Source: Methanocella conradii HZ254 (GTDB taxonomy: Archaea; Halobacteriota; Methanocellia; Methanocellales; Methanocellaceae). From it: a stretch of 64,000 nt of DNA. The stretch is from positions 2,170,001-2,234,000 of the forward strand of contig NC_017034.1 of NCBI RefSeq assembly GCF_000251105.1. The letters run 5' to 3'. A program made the translations under genes and the position numbers. The notes under the pieces were generated by a model. It had not been told where the DNA came from. It searched no databases and saw only the letters and a list, made by a program, of their open reading frames with translations. This document shows positions 34,453 to 43,438 of the stretch, piece after piece. Within the stretch, counting starts at the first letter, position 1, and each line of letters begins with the position of its first letter.

Positions 34453-35597
34453 AGGCCCGCTTCCTTCCTCATCTCCTCTGCCTTATCTATACGCTCCCAC
34501 GTGAAGTCCTTATTGCTGCGGCCAAAGTGGCCATAGGCGGCGGTCTGCTTATAGATGGGGCGGCGAAGGTCGAGCTTCTTGATGATGCCCGCAGGAGTCA
34601 TGTCAAAGTTCTCACGAATCATTTTCACTATTTTTTCTTCCGGAATGGCGTTCGTCCTGTACGTGTCGAGCATTATCGAGACCGGCTCGGCGACGCCTAT
34701 GGCGTACGCAAGCTGTACCTCACACCTGGTAGCAAGGCCCGCAGCCACGATATTCTTGGCGATGTAGCGCGCCATGTAGCAAGCCGAGCGGTCGACCTTG
34801 GTCGGGTCCTTTCCCGAGAACGCACCGCCTCCATGTCTCCCCATGCCGCCATACGTGTCCACGATTATCTTGCGGCCAGTCAGCCCTGTATCCGCATGAG
34901 GACCGCCAAGCACGAACCTGCCCGTGGGGTTTACAAGCACCCTCGTCCTGTCGTCGAAAAAGCCATCCGGCATGACCGGCTTGATCACATGCTCGATCAC
35001 GTCCTTCTTAATCTGGGGCTGCTCGACTTTCTCGCTATGCTGGGTCGAGACTATAATCGTGTCCACCCTGGCAGGCTTTTCCTTCTCATACTCAATGGTG
35101 ACCTGCGTCTTGCCATCCGGCCGGAGGTAGTCAAGCGTCTTGCTCTTCCGTACCTCGGCCAGCCGCATCGCAAGCTTGTGGGCCAGCATGATCGGCATGG
35201 GCATAAGCTCTGGCGTCTCGTCACAGGCGAAGCCGAACATCATGCCCTGGTCTCCCGCGCCCAGGCTGTTTACTCCCATGGCTATATCTGGAGACTGCTC
35301 ATCTATAGAGGTCAAAACTGCACAGTTATCGCAATCAAAGCCATACTTGGCCCTCGTATACCCTATATCCTTAATGGTGTTCCTCACTATCTTGGGTATA
35401 TCAACATAGCAATTAGTCGTTATCTCTCCTGCGACGACCGCCATGCCCGTTGTCACGAGCGTCTCGCACGCCACCCTTCCAAGCGGGTCTTTCGCCAGGA
35501 TGGCGTCCAGGATGGCGTCCGATATCTGGTCGGCCATCTTGTCCGGGTGGCCTTCGGTGACCGACTCGGAGGTAAAGAGGTGCTTTTCAAGGCTCAT
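34449..35597 (-). CDS. metK: S-adenosylmethionine synthetase, bacterial/eukaryal type
   Basis: Makes SAM from methionine and ATP. 382 residues with the canonical MetK motifs [25 protein letters not shown] and [16 protein letters not shown]. Most archaea instead use a divergent MAT family (PF01941) lacking these motifs, so this is the bacterial-type enzyme. Codon use matches the host, so any transfer is old. A TATA-like AATATT/ATAAATATTAA lies at about 35633-35645 on the minus strand. Confidence 0.95.
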   Translation of the reverse strand: MSLEKHLFTSESVTEGHPDKMADQISDAILDAILAKDPLGRVACETLVTTGMAVVAGEITTNCYVDIPKIVRNTIKDIGYTRAKYGFDCDNCAVLTSIDEQSPDIAMGVNSLGAGDQGMMFGFACDETPELMPMPIMLAHKLAMRLAEVRKSKTLDYLRPDGKTQVTIEYEKEKPARVDTIIVSTQHSEKVEQPQIKKDVIEHVIKPVMPDGFFDDRTRVLVNPTGRFVLGGPHADTGLTGRKIIVDTYGGMGRHGGGAFSGKDPTKVDRSACYMARYIAKNIVAAGLATRCEVQLAYAIGVAEPVSIMLDTYRTNAIPEEKIVKMIRENFDMTPAGIIKKLDLRRPIYKQTAAYGHFGRSNKDFTWERIDKAEEMRKEAGL

Positions 35598-35692
35598 CAG
35601 TTTTCATCTCTATAGTTAAATGCTTGCTATGGCATTAATATTTATCGGTCAAGAAATAACTATGGGTTATAAAAGTGTTTTAAGCCTCACGC

Positions 35693-36562
35693 TCAAGTTA
35701 TGGAGATGCGCGGGTCTATGGTGAACGCCTCTTTGCCGTCCTTGTAGACGCTCACGACGCCGCTCGTCTCCGAGACGGTGATGGCAATCGCCTTCGTGGA
35801 TTTTGAGATTGCCGCTGCGGCGAGGTGTCTCCCGCCCAGGCCTGGCTGTAGCTCGACGCCCCTGGCGCTGACGTCCAGGTACCTCCCCGCTGCCACGATA
35901 TACCCCTCCTCATCCACGATAAACATCCCGTCCAGCTGGGCGAACTCCTTGACGGTCTCCCAGTTATTTTCATCCTTGATGTCCCTATCCTTCTTTTTAT
36001 GGCCCTCGTATGGGTTTAGCACTATCTGGTGGGACATGCCCATGACTTTATCGGTATCGTCTATTATGAACGCCGTGCCTATCTTCTTGCCTTCCCGCCC
36101 TTCCCTGCCTATGTCTATTGCGAGGTTTAGGACCGCCTTTAGCACGGTGTAATCGACGGTTGATGCAAGCTCCGTTATCTTTTTTATCAGGGGAATGTCC
36201 GTAATATCCATGACTACTATTGAGTTGATGTCGCCTACGCTTACTATCCCCAGCACGACCCCGTTCGATATCCTGCCCTTTATATAGGCGGCCTCCACGG
36301 CCTCGCTCATTAGCTCTATACGGGACACCTTTAAGAATAGCGACCCTTTCGTGATGTTCTTGGGCAGCTTTGATAGCACATCAACGAAGACGTCATCGCC
36401 ATTCCTCCTGCCGCCCATGACTCGTGCTATTATGACCGGTATGTCAAGCTCTATTTCCTTTTTGATCGCCTGGGCATCGGGCGATATTATTATTATCAGC
36501 CCGGCCCCTATCCTTTTGGCCAGCTCCTGCGCTGTCCGAACTACTTCCCCCTTTATATTCAT
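35693..36562 (-). CDS. dacZ: archaeal diadenylate cyclase (DacZ-like)
   Basis: Predicted to form the second messenger c-di-AMP from two ATP. 289 residues: an N-terminal alpha/beta domain (1-115) and a C-terminal DisA_N catalytic domain. The catalytic DGA motif appears as DGM at D211-G-M and the RHR motif as R245-H246-L247 (GRHLAAAAIS); D, R and H are kept. An AT-rich promoter lies just upstream of the ATG, consistent with a leaderless message. Confidence 0.85.
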   Translation of the reverse strand: MNIKGEVVRTAQELAKRIGAGLIIIISPDAQAIKKEIELDIPVIIARVMGGRRNGDDVFVDVLSKLPKNITKGSLFLKVSRIELMSEAVEAAYIKGRISNGVVLGIVSVGDINSIVVMDITDIPLIKKITELASTVDYTVLKAVLNLAIDIGREGREGKKIGTAFIIDDTDKVMGMSHQIVLNPYEGHKKKDRDIKDENNWETVKEFAQLDGMFIVDEEGYIVAAGRYLDVSARGVELQPGLGGRHLAAAAISKSTKAIAITVSETSGVVSVYKDGKEAFTIDPRISIT

Positions 36563-36842
36563 ATGATTATTATATTTTATTGCTGGCTATTAATATCCTC
36601 GTATCAGCAGGGATGATAATAAGTTTTCACGGTGGCCTTGATTTAATGGTATAGTTGAAGGTTGGTGGGGTTTCTTGTTATAAGAGGCCTGTGTGGTACA
36701 AGCTTCCTCTCACTTCATGGGCAGCATGACGCCGGGAATTTTTTTATTTATGCTATAGCCATGACTGGTGCGCGCTCCGCGCCGCCAATAACAAGGTAAA
36801 ACGATATAACTGCCTATATACAAGAGGTGAGCGTGATACAAG

Positions 36843-36995
36843 ATGAAAAGCCAACAGGGTAAAAGCAGAAGGACGATGGAAAAGTGCGGCATATGCGGCA
36901 AGGACGTGCCCGAGCAGCCAAGCATCACCGAAGAAGGCACGTGCAGCATGTGTGGGGCAAAGCTTACGATGAGCGAGGGCGGCATGAAGCGCTAA
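36843..36995 (+). CDS. small zinc-ribbon protein, 50 residues
   Basis: Short ORF reading M-K-S-Q-Q-G-K-S, with C-G-I-C and C-S-M-C knuckles 19 residues apart (CxxC...CxxC). This is a four-cysteine zinc ribbon with a basic N-terminus. GAGGTGA lies about 12 bases upstream of the ATG. Stands alone between the diadenylate cyclase and a membrane-protein gene. The role is unknown; nucleic-acid or protein binding is typical of such ribbons. Confidence 0.65.
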   Translation: MKSQQGKSRRTMEKCGICGKDVPEQPSITEEGTCSMCGAKLTMSEGGMKR

Positions 36996-37092
36996 AACTT
37001 TACCGTTTTTTAAATTTAACGAGCACCCATTCTCGCATCACCTTTTTATAAGCGAAGCCGCTATTTACTTCTAATCAAAAGGGAGTGCTTAG

Positions 37093-38124
37093 ATGACTGA
37101 GTGGTGGGCCTTCACAGCCGTCGGAACGGCTTTTGACAAGACTAAAAGGACTCTTCTAGAGCCTTTCAATGCGTGGACCTGGCTAAAGCTGATGGTCATA
37201 GTGTTCTTCGTCGGTACGGGCGCCAACCGGCTTGGCAGCCAGTTTGGAAACGTGGTAAACTATCAGGCGAGTCCGCCTGACACGAAGGCCTACGAGCAGG
37301 CCATCAACTACATCCTATCCGACACGACGTTGATCGTCATCCTCATCGGCGTGTTCCTGCTCGTCATCCTGGTAGCCTTATTATTCGCGTACCTGCGAAA
37401 CGTGTTCTCCTATGTGCTCATACAGGCGCTGGCATCCGGCGACGTCCATATTATTAAGCCATTCATGGAAAACCTCGGCAGAGGCTTCCGCCTCTTCCTC
37501 TTCACCCTGGCCGTTGGCCTGCTCGCATTTGCAGTCATCATATGCCTGCTCATCCCCATGATAGCCAGCATCATTATAGGAATCAAGATGGGCATTATCG
37601 CCCTTATTCTGGCCATCCCGATATTCGTCATATCGCTCATAATCATGATAGCCTTCTCCATCGCAGTCAGCATATTCGTCGGCTTCACCTATGATTTCGT
37701 GGCCCCAATGGTATACTTCAGGGGGGCGGGCATCATAGAGTCGTGGAAATGGCTCTGGGCTTCCATCAAGAAGGATTGGAAGCAATATGGCGTCTACGTT
37801 ATAGCCCGTTGGGCACTTGAGCTGGGCGTTGGCATCCTGTTGATGTTCATAGCGCTCCCCATCGCCCTCATATTCATCGCGGCCTTGCTGGTCGGCATCA
37901 TCATGGCCGTAGCCGCCGCGAAGGCTTCCATGATTCTCACGGTGGTAATAGGCGTGGCCTTGCTCGTGCTGTCGGCCATATTCATTCTCATCCTGATGGC
38001 CATCACGATGCCGGTAGCAGTCTACTTCAGGTACTACTCGCTGGACGTGCTAAAGCAGATCGACCCGTCTTCAGTCGTATACTCGGGCAGGTTCTCGCCC
38101 CCGCCATCGCCGCCCCCGGCATAA
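37093..38124 (+). CDS. polytopic membrane protein (DUF7544-like)
   Basis: 343 residues with about six to seven hydrophobic helices (residues 30-50, 85-110, 130-165, 168-200, 240-285, 285-320) and a Pro-rich C-terminal tail (PPPSPPPA). The N-terminal AFDKTKRTLLEPFNAWTWLKL and the YDFVAPMVYFRG...SWKWLWASIKKDW segment fit the archaeal family I recall as DUF7544. No function known. GGGAG precedes the ATG. Single gene, host-like codons. Confidence 0.7.
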   Translation: MTEWWAFTAVGTAFDKTKRTLLEPFNAWTWLKLMVIVFFVGTGANRLGSQFGNVVNYQASPPDTKAYEQAINYILSDTTLIVILIGVFLLVILVALLFAYLRNVFSYVLIQALASGDVHIIKPFMENLGRGFRLFLFTLAVGLLAFAVIICLLIPMIASIIIGIKMGIIALILAIPIFVISLIIMIAFSIAVSIFVGFTYDFVAPMVYFRGAGIIESWKWLWASIKKDWKQYGVYVIARWALELGVGILLMFIALPIALIFIAALLVGIIMAVAAAKASMILTVVIGVALLVLSAIFILILMAITMPVAVYFRYYSLDVLKQIDPSSVVYSGRFSPPPSPPPA

Positions 38125-38373
38125 AACTACGGCGGCCGGCGACCAATATCGTAAAAATTAAAAGAGAAAAAACCGAGGACCGTTTACGATAAATATTTTA
38201 ATTTATTGTAATGCTGGTACAAATTTTGCCAGTATGTAAACATCCTCCTCAGGTGCGGATACTATGTGTGGTATGCCGGATGGGGTGGCATATGAAAAGC
38301 CCGGCTTACACACATAATTTTTACCATTTAAGACAAATGGGCAGACTCGGGAAAAAGAGTGAAAAGATCGTTT

Positions 38374-39366
38374 TCACTCTTTTACTGCCGGAATGACATC
38401 CTTGAATATGTCTATCCCTGCATTGACGTTGGGGCTGCTGTTCCCGAGGCAGAAGTGCGTGATGCCGGCGTTCTTGAACCGCTTGATCTCCTTTATCAGA
38501 TCTTCGGCGTTAGTCGCCACCATGTAGTTGTTCTTAATCATGTCATGGCCGACTATGTTCGCGTGCAGTTCGACTTCCTTCGAGTCATAGACTTTGTACT
38601 TGAACATTGCCGGGACCAGGCATCCGGCCCAGAAGCGAAGGCCTTCGATCGCCTTTTCATAGTCCGGATCCACTGAATACCAGATCAGCATCGCGCGTTC
38701 CATCTTACTCGGGTCTTTTCCCGCTTCCCTGGCCCCAGCCTCAAACTGCGGAATAGTTACGTTTTTCAGCGTTGCCGGGTCTGCGGCGACGGTCATCAGG
38801 TGGTCGCCGTATTTACCGGCTAGCCTGGCGCCTTTCTGTCCCATGCCGCTGAAGTAAATGGGCACTTTATCAATCGGCTTAGTATACAGGAACGCCTTAT
38901 CTAGGGTATAATACTTCCCTTTGAACGTCACCGGCTCTTTGCTCTCCCATAACTTCTGCATGACCTGAACGGCCTCGACGGTCATATCCTGCCTCTCGGG
39001 CACGGATGGCCATTGACCCGTGACAGGGACCTCGTTCATCGCCTCGCCAGCTCCGACCGCGACGCCTACCCTGCCAGGGTACATTTGCCTCAGCGTGGCG
39101 AATGTCTGAGCCACGACTGCGGGGTTGTAGCGAATGATCGGACAGGTGATACACGTGGAAATAAACACGCGCTTCGTTGCCTGTAGCGTTGCACCCATCC
39201 AGGCCCATGCCTGGGCACTCTGCGCGCCAGTGTGATACCATGGATGGAAGTGGTCGTCCACCCAGATCGAGTCAAAACCCACGCTCTCTGCCCTTACAGA
39301 CTGTGTTAGCGCATCCATTGGCTTATATTGTTCCAATGATGCGAAATATCCGATTTTCGTCTTCAC
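38374..39366 (-). CDS. F420-dependent LLM-type oxidoreductase
   Basis: 330-residue luciferase-like TIM barrel in the F420-dependent glucose-6-phosphate/secondary-alcohol dehydrogenase group. Motifs are WVDDHFHPWYHTG, CITCPIIRYNPAVVAQTFAT, GVAVGAGEAMNE and the substrate-side WAGCLVPAMFKYKVY. Probably a hydride-transfer enzyme with coenzyme F420; substrate unknown. It is the intact paralogue of the interrupted gene at 30.6-31.6 kb. AAGGAGG stands before the ATG. It may be under the PAS regulator located upstream on the same strand. Confidence 0.88.
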   Translation of the reverse strand: MKTKIGYFASLEQYKPMDALTQSVRAESVGFDSIWVDDHFHPWYHTGAQSAQAWAWMGATLQATKRVFISTCITCPIIRYNPAVVAQTFATLRQMYPGRVGVAVGAGEAMNEVPVTGQWPSVPERQDMTVEAVQVMQKLWESKEPVTFKGKYYTLDKAFLYTKPIDKVPIYFSGMGQKGARLAGKYGDHLMTVAADPATLKNVTIPQFEAGAREAGKDPSKMERAMLIWYSVDPDYEKAIEGLRFWAGCLVPAMFKYKVYDSKEVELHANIVGHDMIKNNYMVATNAEDLIKEIKRFKNAGITHFCLGNSSPNVNAGIDIFKDVIPAVKE

Positions 39367-39863
39367 AATCGAATCCTCCTTCTGAACACGAAAAAGTCAC
39401 ATTTGGGTAGATATTATACAATAGCCAAAATTTATATATGCGGATACTGTATAATACTCTTGGGATAGTATCAATAGGCATTCTTTCTCCATTCGTTTGA
39501 GGCGGTATGCGAGATTGAATTACCGTTGATCTTCCCACATTTGAATGTGCCTTTTCGTGTATTACGGCTTGTATTGTATTTCATCGTATCTTAATTGTTT
39601 ATATAATCATTTGGATTATTGAACTCCAATGAATAATGCTATCTAAATGAATGATAATGATATTATTATGAGTTTGCACAGGTGTCCTTTACCAAAAATC
39701 GCTTAATATGGCAGGAATTACAATACAGCCGTGTTCAATGAAATTGCGCTCAATGTTTTCATTTCCTTCGATTCACGCCCTATCCACTATTTTTATTGAA
39801 CACCAATACCACGAATTATTTATAGATTTATCCATATTGGCGTTCAATGAGTTCGAGATAAGT
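39367..39863. promoter_or_regulatory. 497-bp AT-rich intergenic region with repeated TTGAAC motifs
   Basis: Lies between the regulator stop and the oxidoreductase start, both leftward. TTATTGAACnCCAAT occurs twice directly (about 39616 and 39794), and the same core occurs inverted as GTTCAATGA at about 39732 and 39842. Such spaced, oriented repeats look like regulator sites. No ORF or structured RNA is evident. Confidence 0.5.
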
Positions 39864-41237
39864 CTACAATAATTTACACACCTTCGCTTTCGAGATATCT
39901 TCTGCTTTCATCTCATCCGATACGTCGATCATGAATGATGCGATCTCACCCGACGGCAGCTTAAAGACGTAATGCGAGCACCACGGCTGATCCTCCCCGA
40001 CCACATATTGCAGCGGCGGTACTACTTCAGGCTTCTCAGTTAAATTGACGCGTTTCAATAGCTCGCGCACTTTGAAACCAAGCAGATCCGGGAATACGGT
40101 GAAGATCTTTTTCCCGATTATGTCCTGTTTTTTTATTCTTAATATGGCCTCTGTCGCCTTGTTAATGTCTTTGATGATGTAGTCCTCGCCATTATCGACC
40201 GGCTGGTAGATCAGCATGCCATTGCACGTATTATCAAAAAACGACCTATAGCGGGATTCTTTGAATCTCAATTCCTTTTCGACCATTTTTTCCGCCGTGA
40301 CGTCCTTGAACATAATCGCGTATTCTTTGAGGTGGTTCTCTCTATCCTTTGTAGTGATCGGAGTAAAAACGATGTTGAAATATGAGACCCCGGATTTTAT
40401 GGTCGGTATTTTTTTAACGTTTTTTAATACGTCAAAATCGCAGCTTATGTATATATCATTAACTTTGCCCTCTTTGATCAGGCTCATGATCTTATCTTTT
40501 GCGCATATGAAGTCAAAGAGGTTAATATTGAGCATATCCTGGATCTTTTTTATGCCGAAAAGCCTTAATGAAGCAGGATTAGCGTTCAAGATGGTCCCGT
40601 CAGCCCTGAAAAACAGGATGCCGCTGGGGACTTCATCAAAGATGGTCCTTAGCCTTTTATCAAGGATGTTAAAGGCCTCGTCTTTTAGTACCTGGGACGT
40701 GATGTCTTCCACATTGACCATTATATGCTGGCTTCCCTGATTCGATACTGTCGGTAAAAATTTTAGGTAATAGACCCGGTTCGTTTTTTCCTCGATGTAC
40801 TCCATTTCTTTTATATACAAGGAGCCGTTGATCAGCCGCCTGATGTTTTTCTGGATCGCGGGGTCTGAAAACACTTTTAGTTTTAAATCACAAATGTTTG
40901 ACCCTATGACCTTATTCACATTATCGATGTCAAAGTCCAGAGCAAATTTTTTATTGACCATCTCGACACGCCCTTTAGCATCCAGGATGATGATGTCGTT
41001 AGGCGATATGTCGATTAATGCATTATAAGGGACTCTCTGTGATATGGTGTATAATTTAGCTTTACCATAGCGTACCATCGTTACATCGCCGGTCAACTGG
41101 AGCATATCCAGATATTTTGAGACCGAGCTTCTACGCATGCCCAATTCCCTGGATATCGCCGAGATTGACATGCGTAACGGGCTTTTATTCTGGAGGAACT
41201 CTTTGATCAGCAGAAGTTTGGCCGCATATTCTTCCAT
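39864..41237 (-). CDS. winged-HTH transcriptional regulator with three PAS domains
   Basis: 457 residues. An N-terminal winged helix (about 1-70; SISAISRELGMRRSSVSKYL is the recognition region) is followed by PAS domains at about 75-190, 200-320 and 335-450. The repeated ANPASLRLFGI/INKATEAILRI and DVTAEK/DVSDEM patterns mark PAS and PAC parts. It is probably a one-component sensor-regulator binding a small ligand or redox cofactor. The neighbouring 497-bp region with repeated motifs and the F420 oxidoreductase gene downstream are natural targets. Confidence 0.82.
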   Translation of the reverse strand: MEEYAAKLLLIKEFLQNKSPLRMSISAISRELGMRRSSVSKYLDMLQLTGDVTMVRYGKAKLYTISQRVPYNALIDISPNDIIILDAKGRVEMVNKKFALDFDIDNVNKVIGSNICDLKLKVFSDPAIQKNIRRLINGSLYIKEMEYIEEKTNRVYYLKFLPTVSNQGSQHIMVNVEDITSQVLKDEAFNILDKRLRTIFDEVPSGILFFRADGTILNANPASLRLFGIKKIQDMLNINLFDFICAKDKIMSLIKEGKVNDIYISCDFDVLKNVKKIPTIKSGVSYFNIVFTPITTKDRENHLKEYAIMFKDVTAEKMVEKELRFKESRYRSFFDNTCNGMLIYQPVDNGEDYIIKDINKATEAILRIKKQDIIGKKIFTVFPDLLGFKVRELLKRVNLTEKPEVVPPLQYVVGEDQPWCSHYVFKLPSGEIASFMIDVSDEMKAEDISKAKVCKLL

Positions 41238-41330
41238 AATCTTTCAAGTATAATACTGGCCGATATAATAGTTACGCTTATCCATGTATACCTCTCGCTT
41301 TTACAATCCGCCCGAAGGCTCTTCGTCACA

Positions 41331-41480
41331 TTATTTCTCTAGTTTCGCCAGGTCTCTATGACGGTATACATCCATACACCGCGTAGAACAGAAAACCTTG
41401 CCTCCATACTTCTCGGCTTTGCCGGTAATCTGCCTCTTACAGTTCGCGCATACTTTCGGGCCAAAAAGGCTTCCAAACAT
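41331..41480 (-). CDS. small treble-clef/TRASH-like zinc protein, 49 residues
   Basis: Starts at ATG 41480 because GGTGA lies five bases upstream; the longer frame would run into hisF on the other strand. Sequence pattern M-F-G-S-L-F-G then CANC, 13 residues (starting KRQITGKAEKY), then CSTRC, resembling metal-binding TRASH/MYM-type knuckles. Divergent from hisF across a short shared promoter. The role is unknown; metal sensing or trafficking is possible. Confidence 0.65.
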   Translation of the reverse strand: MFGSLFGPKVCANCKRQITGKAEKYGGKVFCSTRCMDVYRHRDLAKLEK

Positions 41481-41528
41481 GCCGCTCACCATTAAATATA
41501 TAGTCATACCATAACATAAAACCCCCTG

Positions 41529-42350
41529 ATGCTTACCAAGAGGGTCATACCTTGCCTGGACGTGGTGCCGGGCGAACGTGGCGGGTGCGTGGTCAAAGGC
41601 GTCGAGTTCGTTAACCTGAGGAACGCGGGCGATCCAGTAGAATTGGCTAAGAGGTACAATGAGCAGGGCGCAGACGAGCTCGTTTTTCTGGATATCACGG
41701 CCTCCCACGAGGGCCGTAAGGCCATGATAGACGTCATAGAGCGCACCGCGGACGAGGTGTTCATCCCAATGACAGTGGGCGGCGGCATACGGACGGTAGA
41801 GGACATAAGGTCGATACTAAGGGCGGGCGCGGATAAGATCACGGTGAACACGACGGCGGTCAAGGACCCCTCTTTTATTAAGAAGTCGTCAGATATTTTT
41901 GGGTCGCAGTGCATCGTCACGGCTATCGACTGCAGGAGCAATGCGAACGTGGATGACCCGCATGCCGTGAATATTATTGAAAATAAGTGGGGGAGGCCAG
42001 CCTGGTATGAGGTAGTCATCTATGGCGGGAGGACACCCACCGGCATAGACGCCATAGAGTGGGCCAAAAAGGCCGAGGAACTGGGAAGCGGGGAGATCAT
42101 GCTCACGAGCATGGACGCCGATGGCACGAAGGACGGCTACGACCTTCCCATCATAAGGGCGATATCAAATGCCGTGCGCATCCCGGTCATCGCCTCGGGC
42201 GGGGCGGGAAACGTCGAGCACATGTACGAGGCCTTCGTCAAGGCCAACGCAGACGCCGCGCTTGCGGCCAGCATATTCCACTACTGCGAGTACACTATAG
42301 GCCAGGCCAAAGAGTATTTACGCTCTAAGGGCGTTCCTGTGAGGCTCTGA
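41529..42350 (+). CDS. hisF: imidazole glycerol phosphate synthase cyclase subunit
   Basis: Forms imidazole glycerol phosphate and AICAR from PRFAR, with ammonia supplied by HisH. TIM barrel of 273 residues. Catalytic aspartates are D11 in PCLDVV and D134 in TAIDCRS; phosphate loops are [11 protein letters not shown] and [11 protein letters not shown]. No hisH is nearby. A nucleotide pyrophosphohydrolase gene follows after one base. Confidence 0.96.
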   Translation: MLTKRVIPCLDVVPGERGGCVVKGVEFVNLRNAGDPVELAKRYNEQGADELVFLDITASHEGRKAMIDVIERTADEVFIPMTVGGGIRTVEDIRSILRAGADKITVNTTAVKDPSFIKKSSDIFGSQCIVTAIDCRSNANVDDPHAVNIIENKWGRPAWYEVVIYGGRTPTGIDAIEWAKKAEELGSGEIMLTSMDADGTKDGYDLPIIRAISNAVRIPVIASGGAGNVEHMYEAFVKANADAALAASIFHYCEYTIGQAKEYLRSKGVPVRL

Positions 42351-42351
42351 C

Positions 42352-42642
42352 ATGCATATCAGCGAGTTCCAGCGCCTGATGAAGGACCTCTATAGCTCTA
42401 ATGATAGGGAGCGGGGCCTCCAAAAGACCCAGCTCTGGTTTTTCGAGGAAGTCGGCGAGCTCGCGGAGGCCATGCGGAAGGAGGACAAAAAGGCCATTGA
42501 GGAAGAGATGGCCGACGTGCTAGCCTGGATGGCCTCGCTGGCCAACATGCTCGACATCGATGTGGAGAAGGCATGCCTTTCAAAATATGACATGAAGTGC
42601 TCCCGATGCGGCGGTTTTCCCTGTAGGTGCGGTAAGGAATGA
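42352..42642 (+). CDS. MazG-like nucleotide pyrophosphohydrolase with zinc knuckle
   Basis: 96 residues. All-alpha MazG/HisE-type fold with metal-binding acidic helices EEVGELAEAMRKE and EEEMADVLAWMA, followed by a short Cys tail CSRCGGFPCRC. Expected to hydrolyse a nucleoside triphosphate to the monophosphate. The tight linkage to hisF invites a role near phosphoribosyl-ATP hydrolysis, but that is inference. Confidence 0.8.
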   Translation: MHISEFQRLMKDLYSSNDRERGLQKTQLWFFEEVGELAEAMRKEDKKAIEEEMADVLAWMASLANMLDIDVEKACLSKYDMKCSRCGGFPCRCGKE

Positions 42643-42712
42643 GACATCATCGGAGCCTGGTTGAAAGCTATACCGCCATGTTTTTTAAAGGAAGCCGCCA
42701 TTATCATTGTCA

Positions 42713-43438
42713 ATGGACTCCATCGCATCGGCGGCCATAAAGCACGCAAGCAAGCGTACCCGCGAGCTTTTATTCCAGCCGTTAGACCTGAGATTCCTGG
42801 CGTTATCGTCGCTACGCTTTCCATTAAATGACAGGCGTTCTGAGGAGCTTAAGAGACTTACGCCTTATCATAAAGGAACGAGAATTCTGGCGATGGTGGC
42901 CATCCTCATGCTCCTGCCCGCCCTTGTATTACCCTTCACATCTCCTATCATAGGGCTCAACGGCGTCCTAGCACTGCTGTTCATATATATCGCGGCTTTA
43001 ATCGCCGTCAGCATTATCGTGATGCCCCTTGAAGCCAGCCTGGATGCCGTGCTGGCGATAAAATACGAGTCAGGCGTATCCTTGTCAAACGCGGTGAGGA
43101 CATTCGTGGGATACGCGCTGGAAAACCCGGGGCAGGCTGCCAGCTACATGGGCGCAAAGCTGCTCCTGGACATGATGCTGATGACGCTTGTCTTGCTCCT
43201 CTTCATGCCGTCGCTGGTCACGCTGATAGCCATTATGCTATGCCTTATTAAGGCTGTCAGCGCAGGGGCATCTGATGTGCTGGGTGTGGCGATTACGGGG
43301 TTTTTAGCCGCGGGAGCGCTGGCCATGGCGGCCGCGCTCCTTACCATGCTTCTAGCCGTACCCATTTCAGCGTTCTATGGATATTACACGGAGGAGGCGG
43401 TAAGGCTGATGAAGGAGGCCGCGGGTGGCAGAGAATGA
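42713..43438 (+). CDS. polytopic membrane protein of unknown function
   Basis: About 241 residues. A basic soluble N-terminus of 60 residues, then five or six hydrophobic helices (60-85, 88-115, 145-185, 195-225). Not assigned to a family; the C-terminal FYGYYTEEAVRLM loosely resembles the end of the membrane protein at 37093. I prefer ATG 42713 over the TTG at 42707; no ribosome site is seen, and TTTTTTAAAG upstream suggests a leaderless start. It overlaps the transporter gene by 14 bases. Confidence 0.6.
   Translation: MDSIASAAIKHASKRTRELLFQPLDLRFLALSSLRFPLNDRRSEELKRLTPYHKGTRILAMVAILMLLPALVLPFTSPIIGLNGVLALLFIYIAALIAVSIIVMPLEASLDAVLAIKYESGVSLSNAVRTFVGYALENPGQAASYMGAKLLLDMMLMTLVLLLFMPSLVTLIAIMLCLIKAVSAGASDVLGVAITGFLAAGALAMAAALLTMLLAVPISAFYGYYTEEAVRLMKEAAGGRE

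Noticed and set aside
34527..35615. Long plus-strand ORF of 362 codons
   Set aside because: Antisense shadow of metK; the minus-strand product matches a known enzyme end to end.
36710..36985. Minus-strand 91-residue Leu/Pro-rich ORF
   Set aside because: Antisense of the real zinc-ribbon gene at 36843-36995, with no ribosome site.
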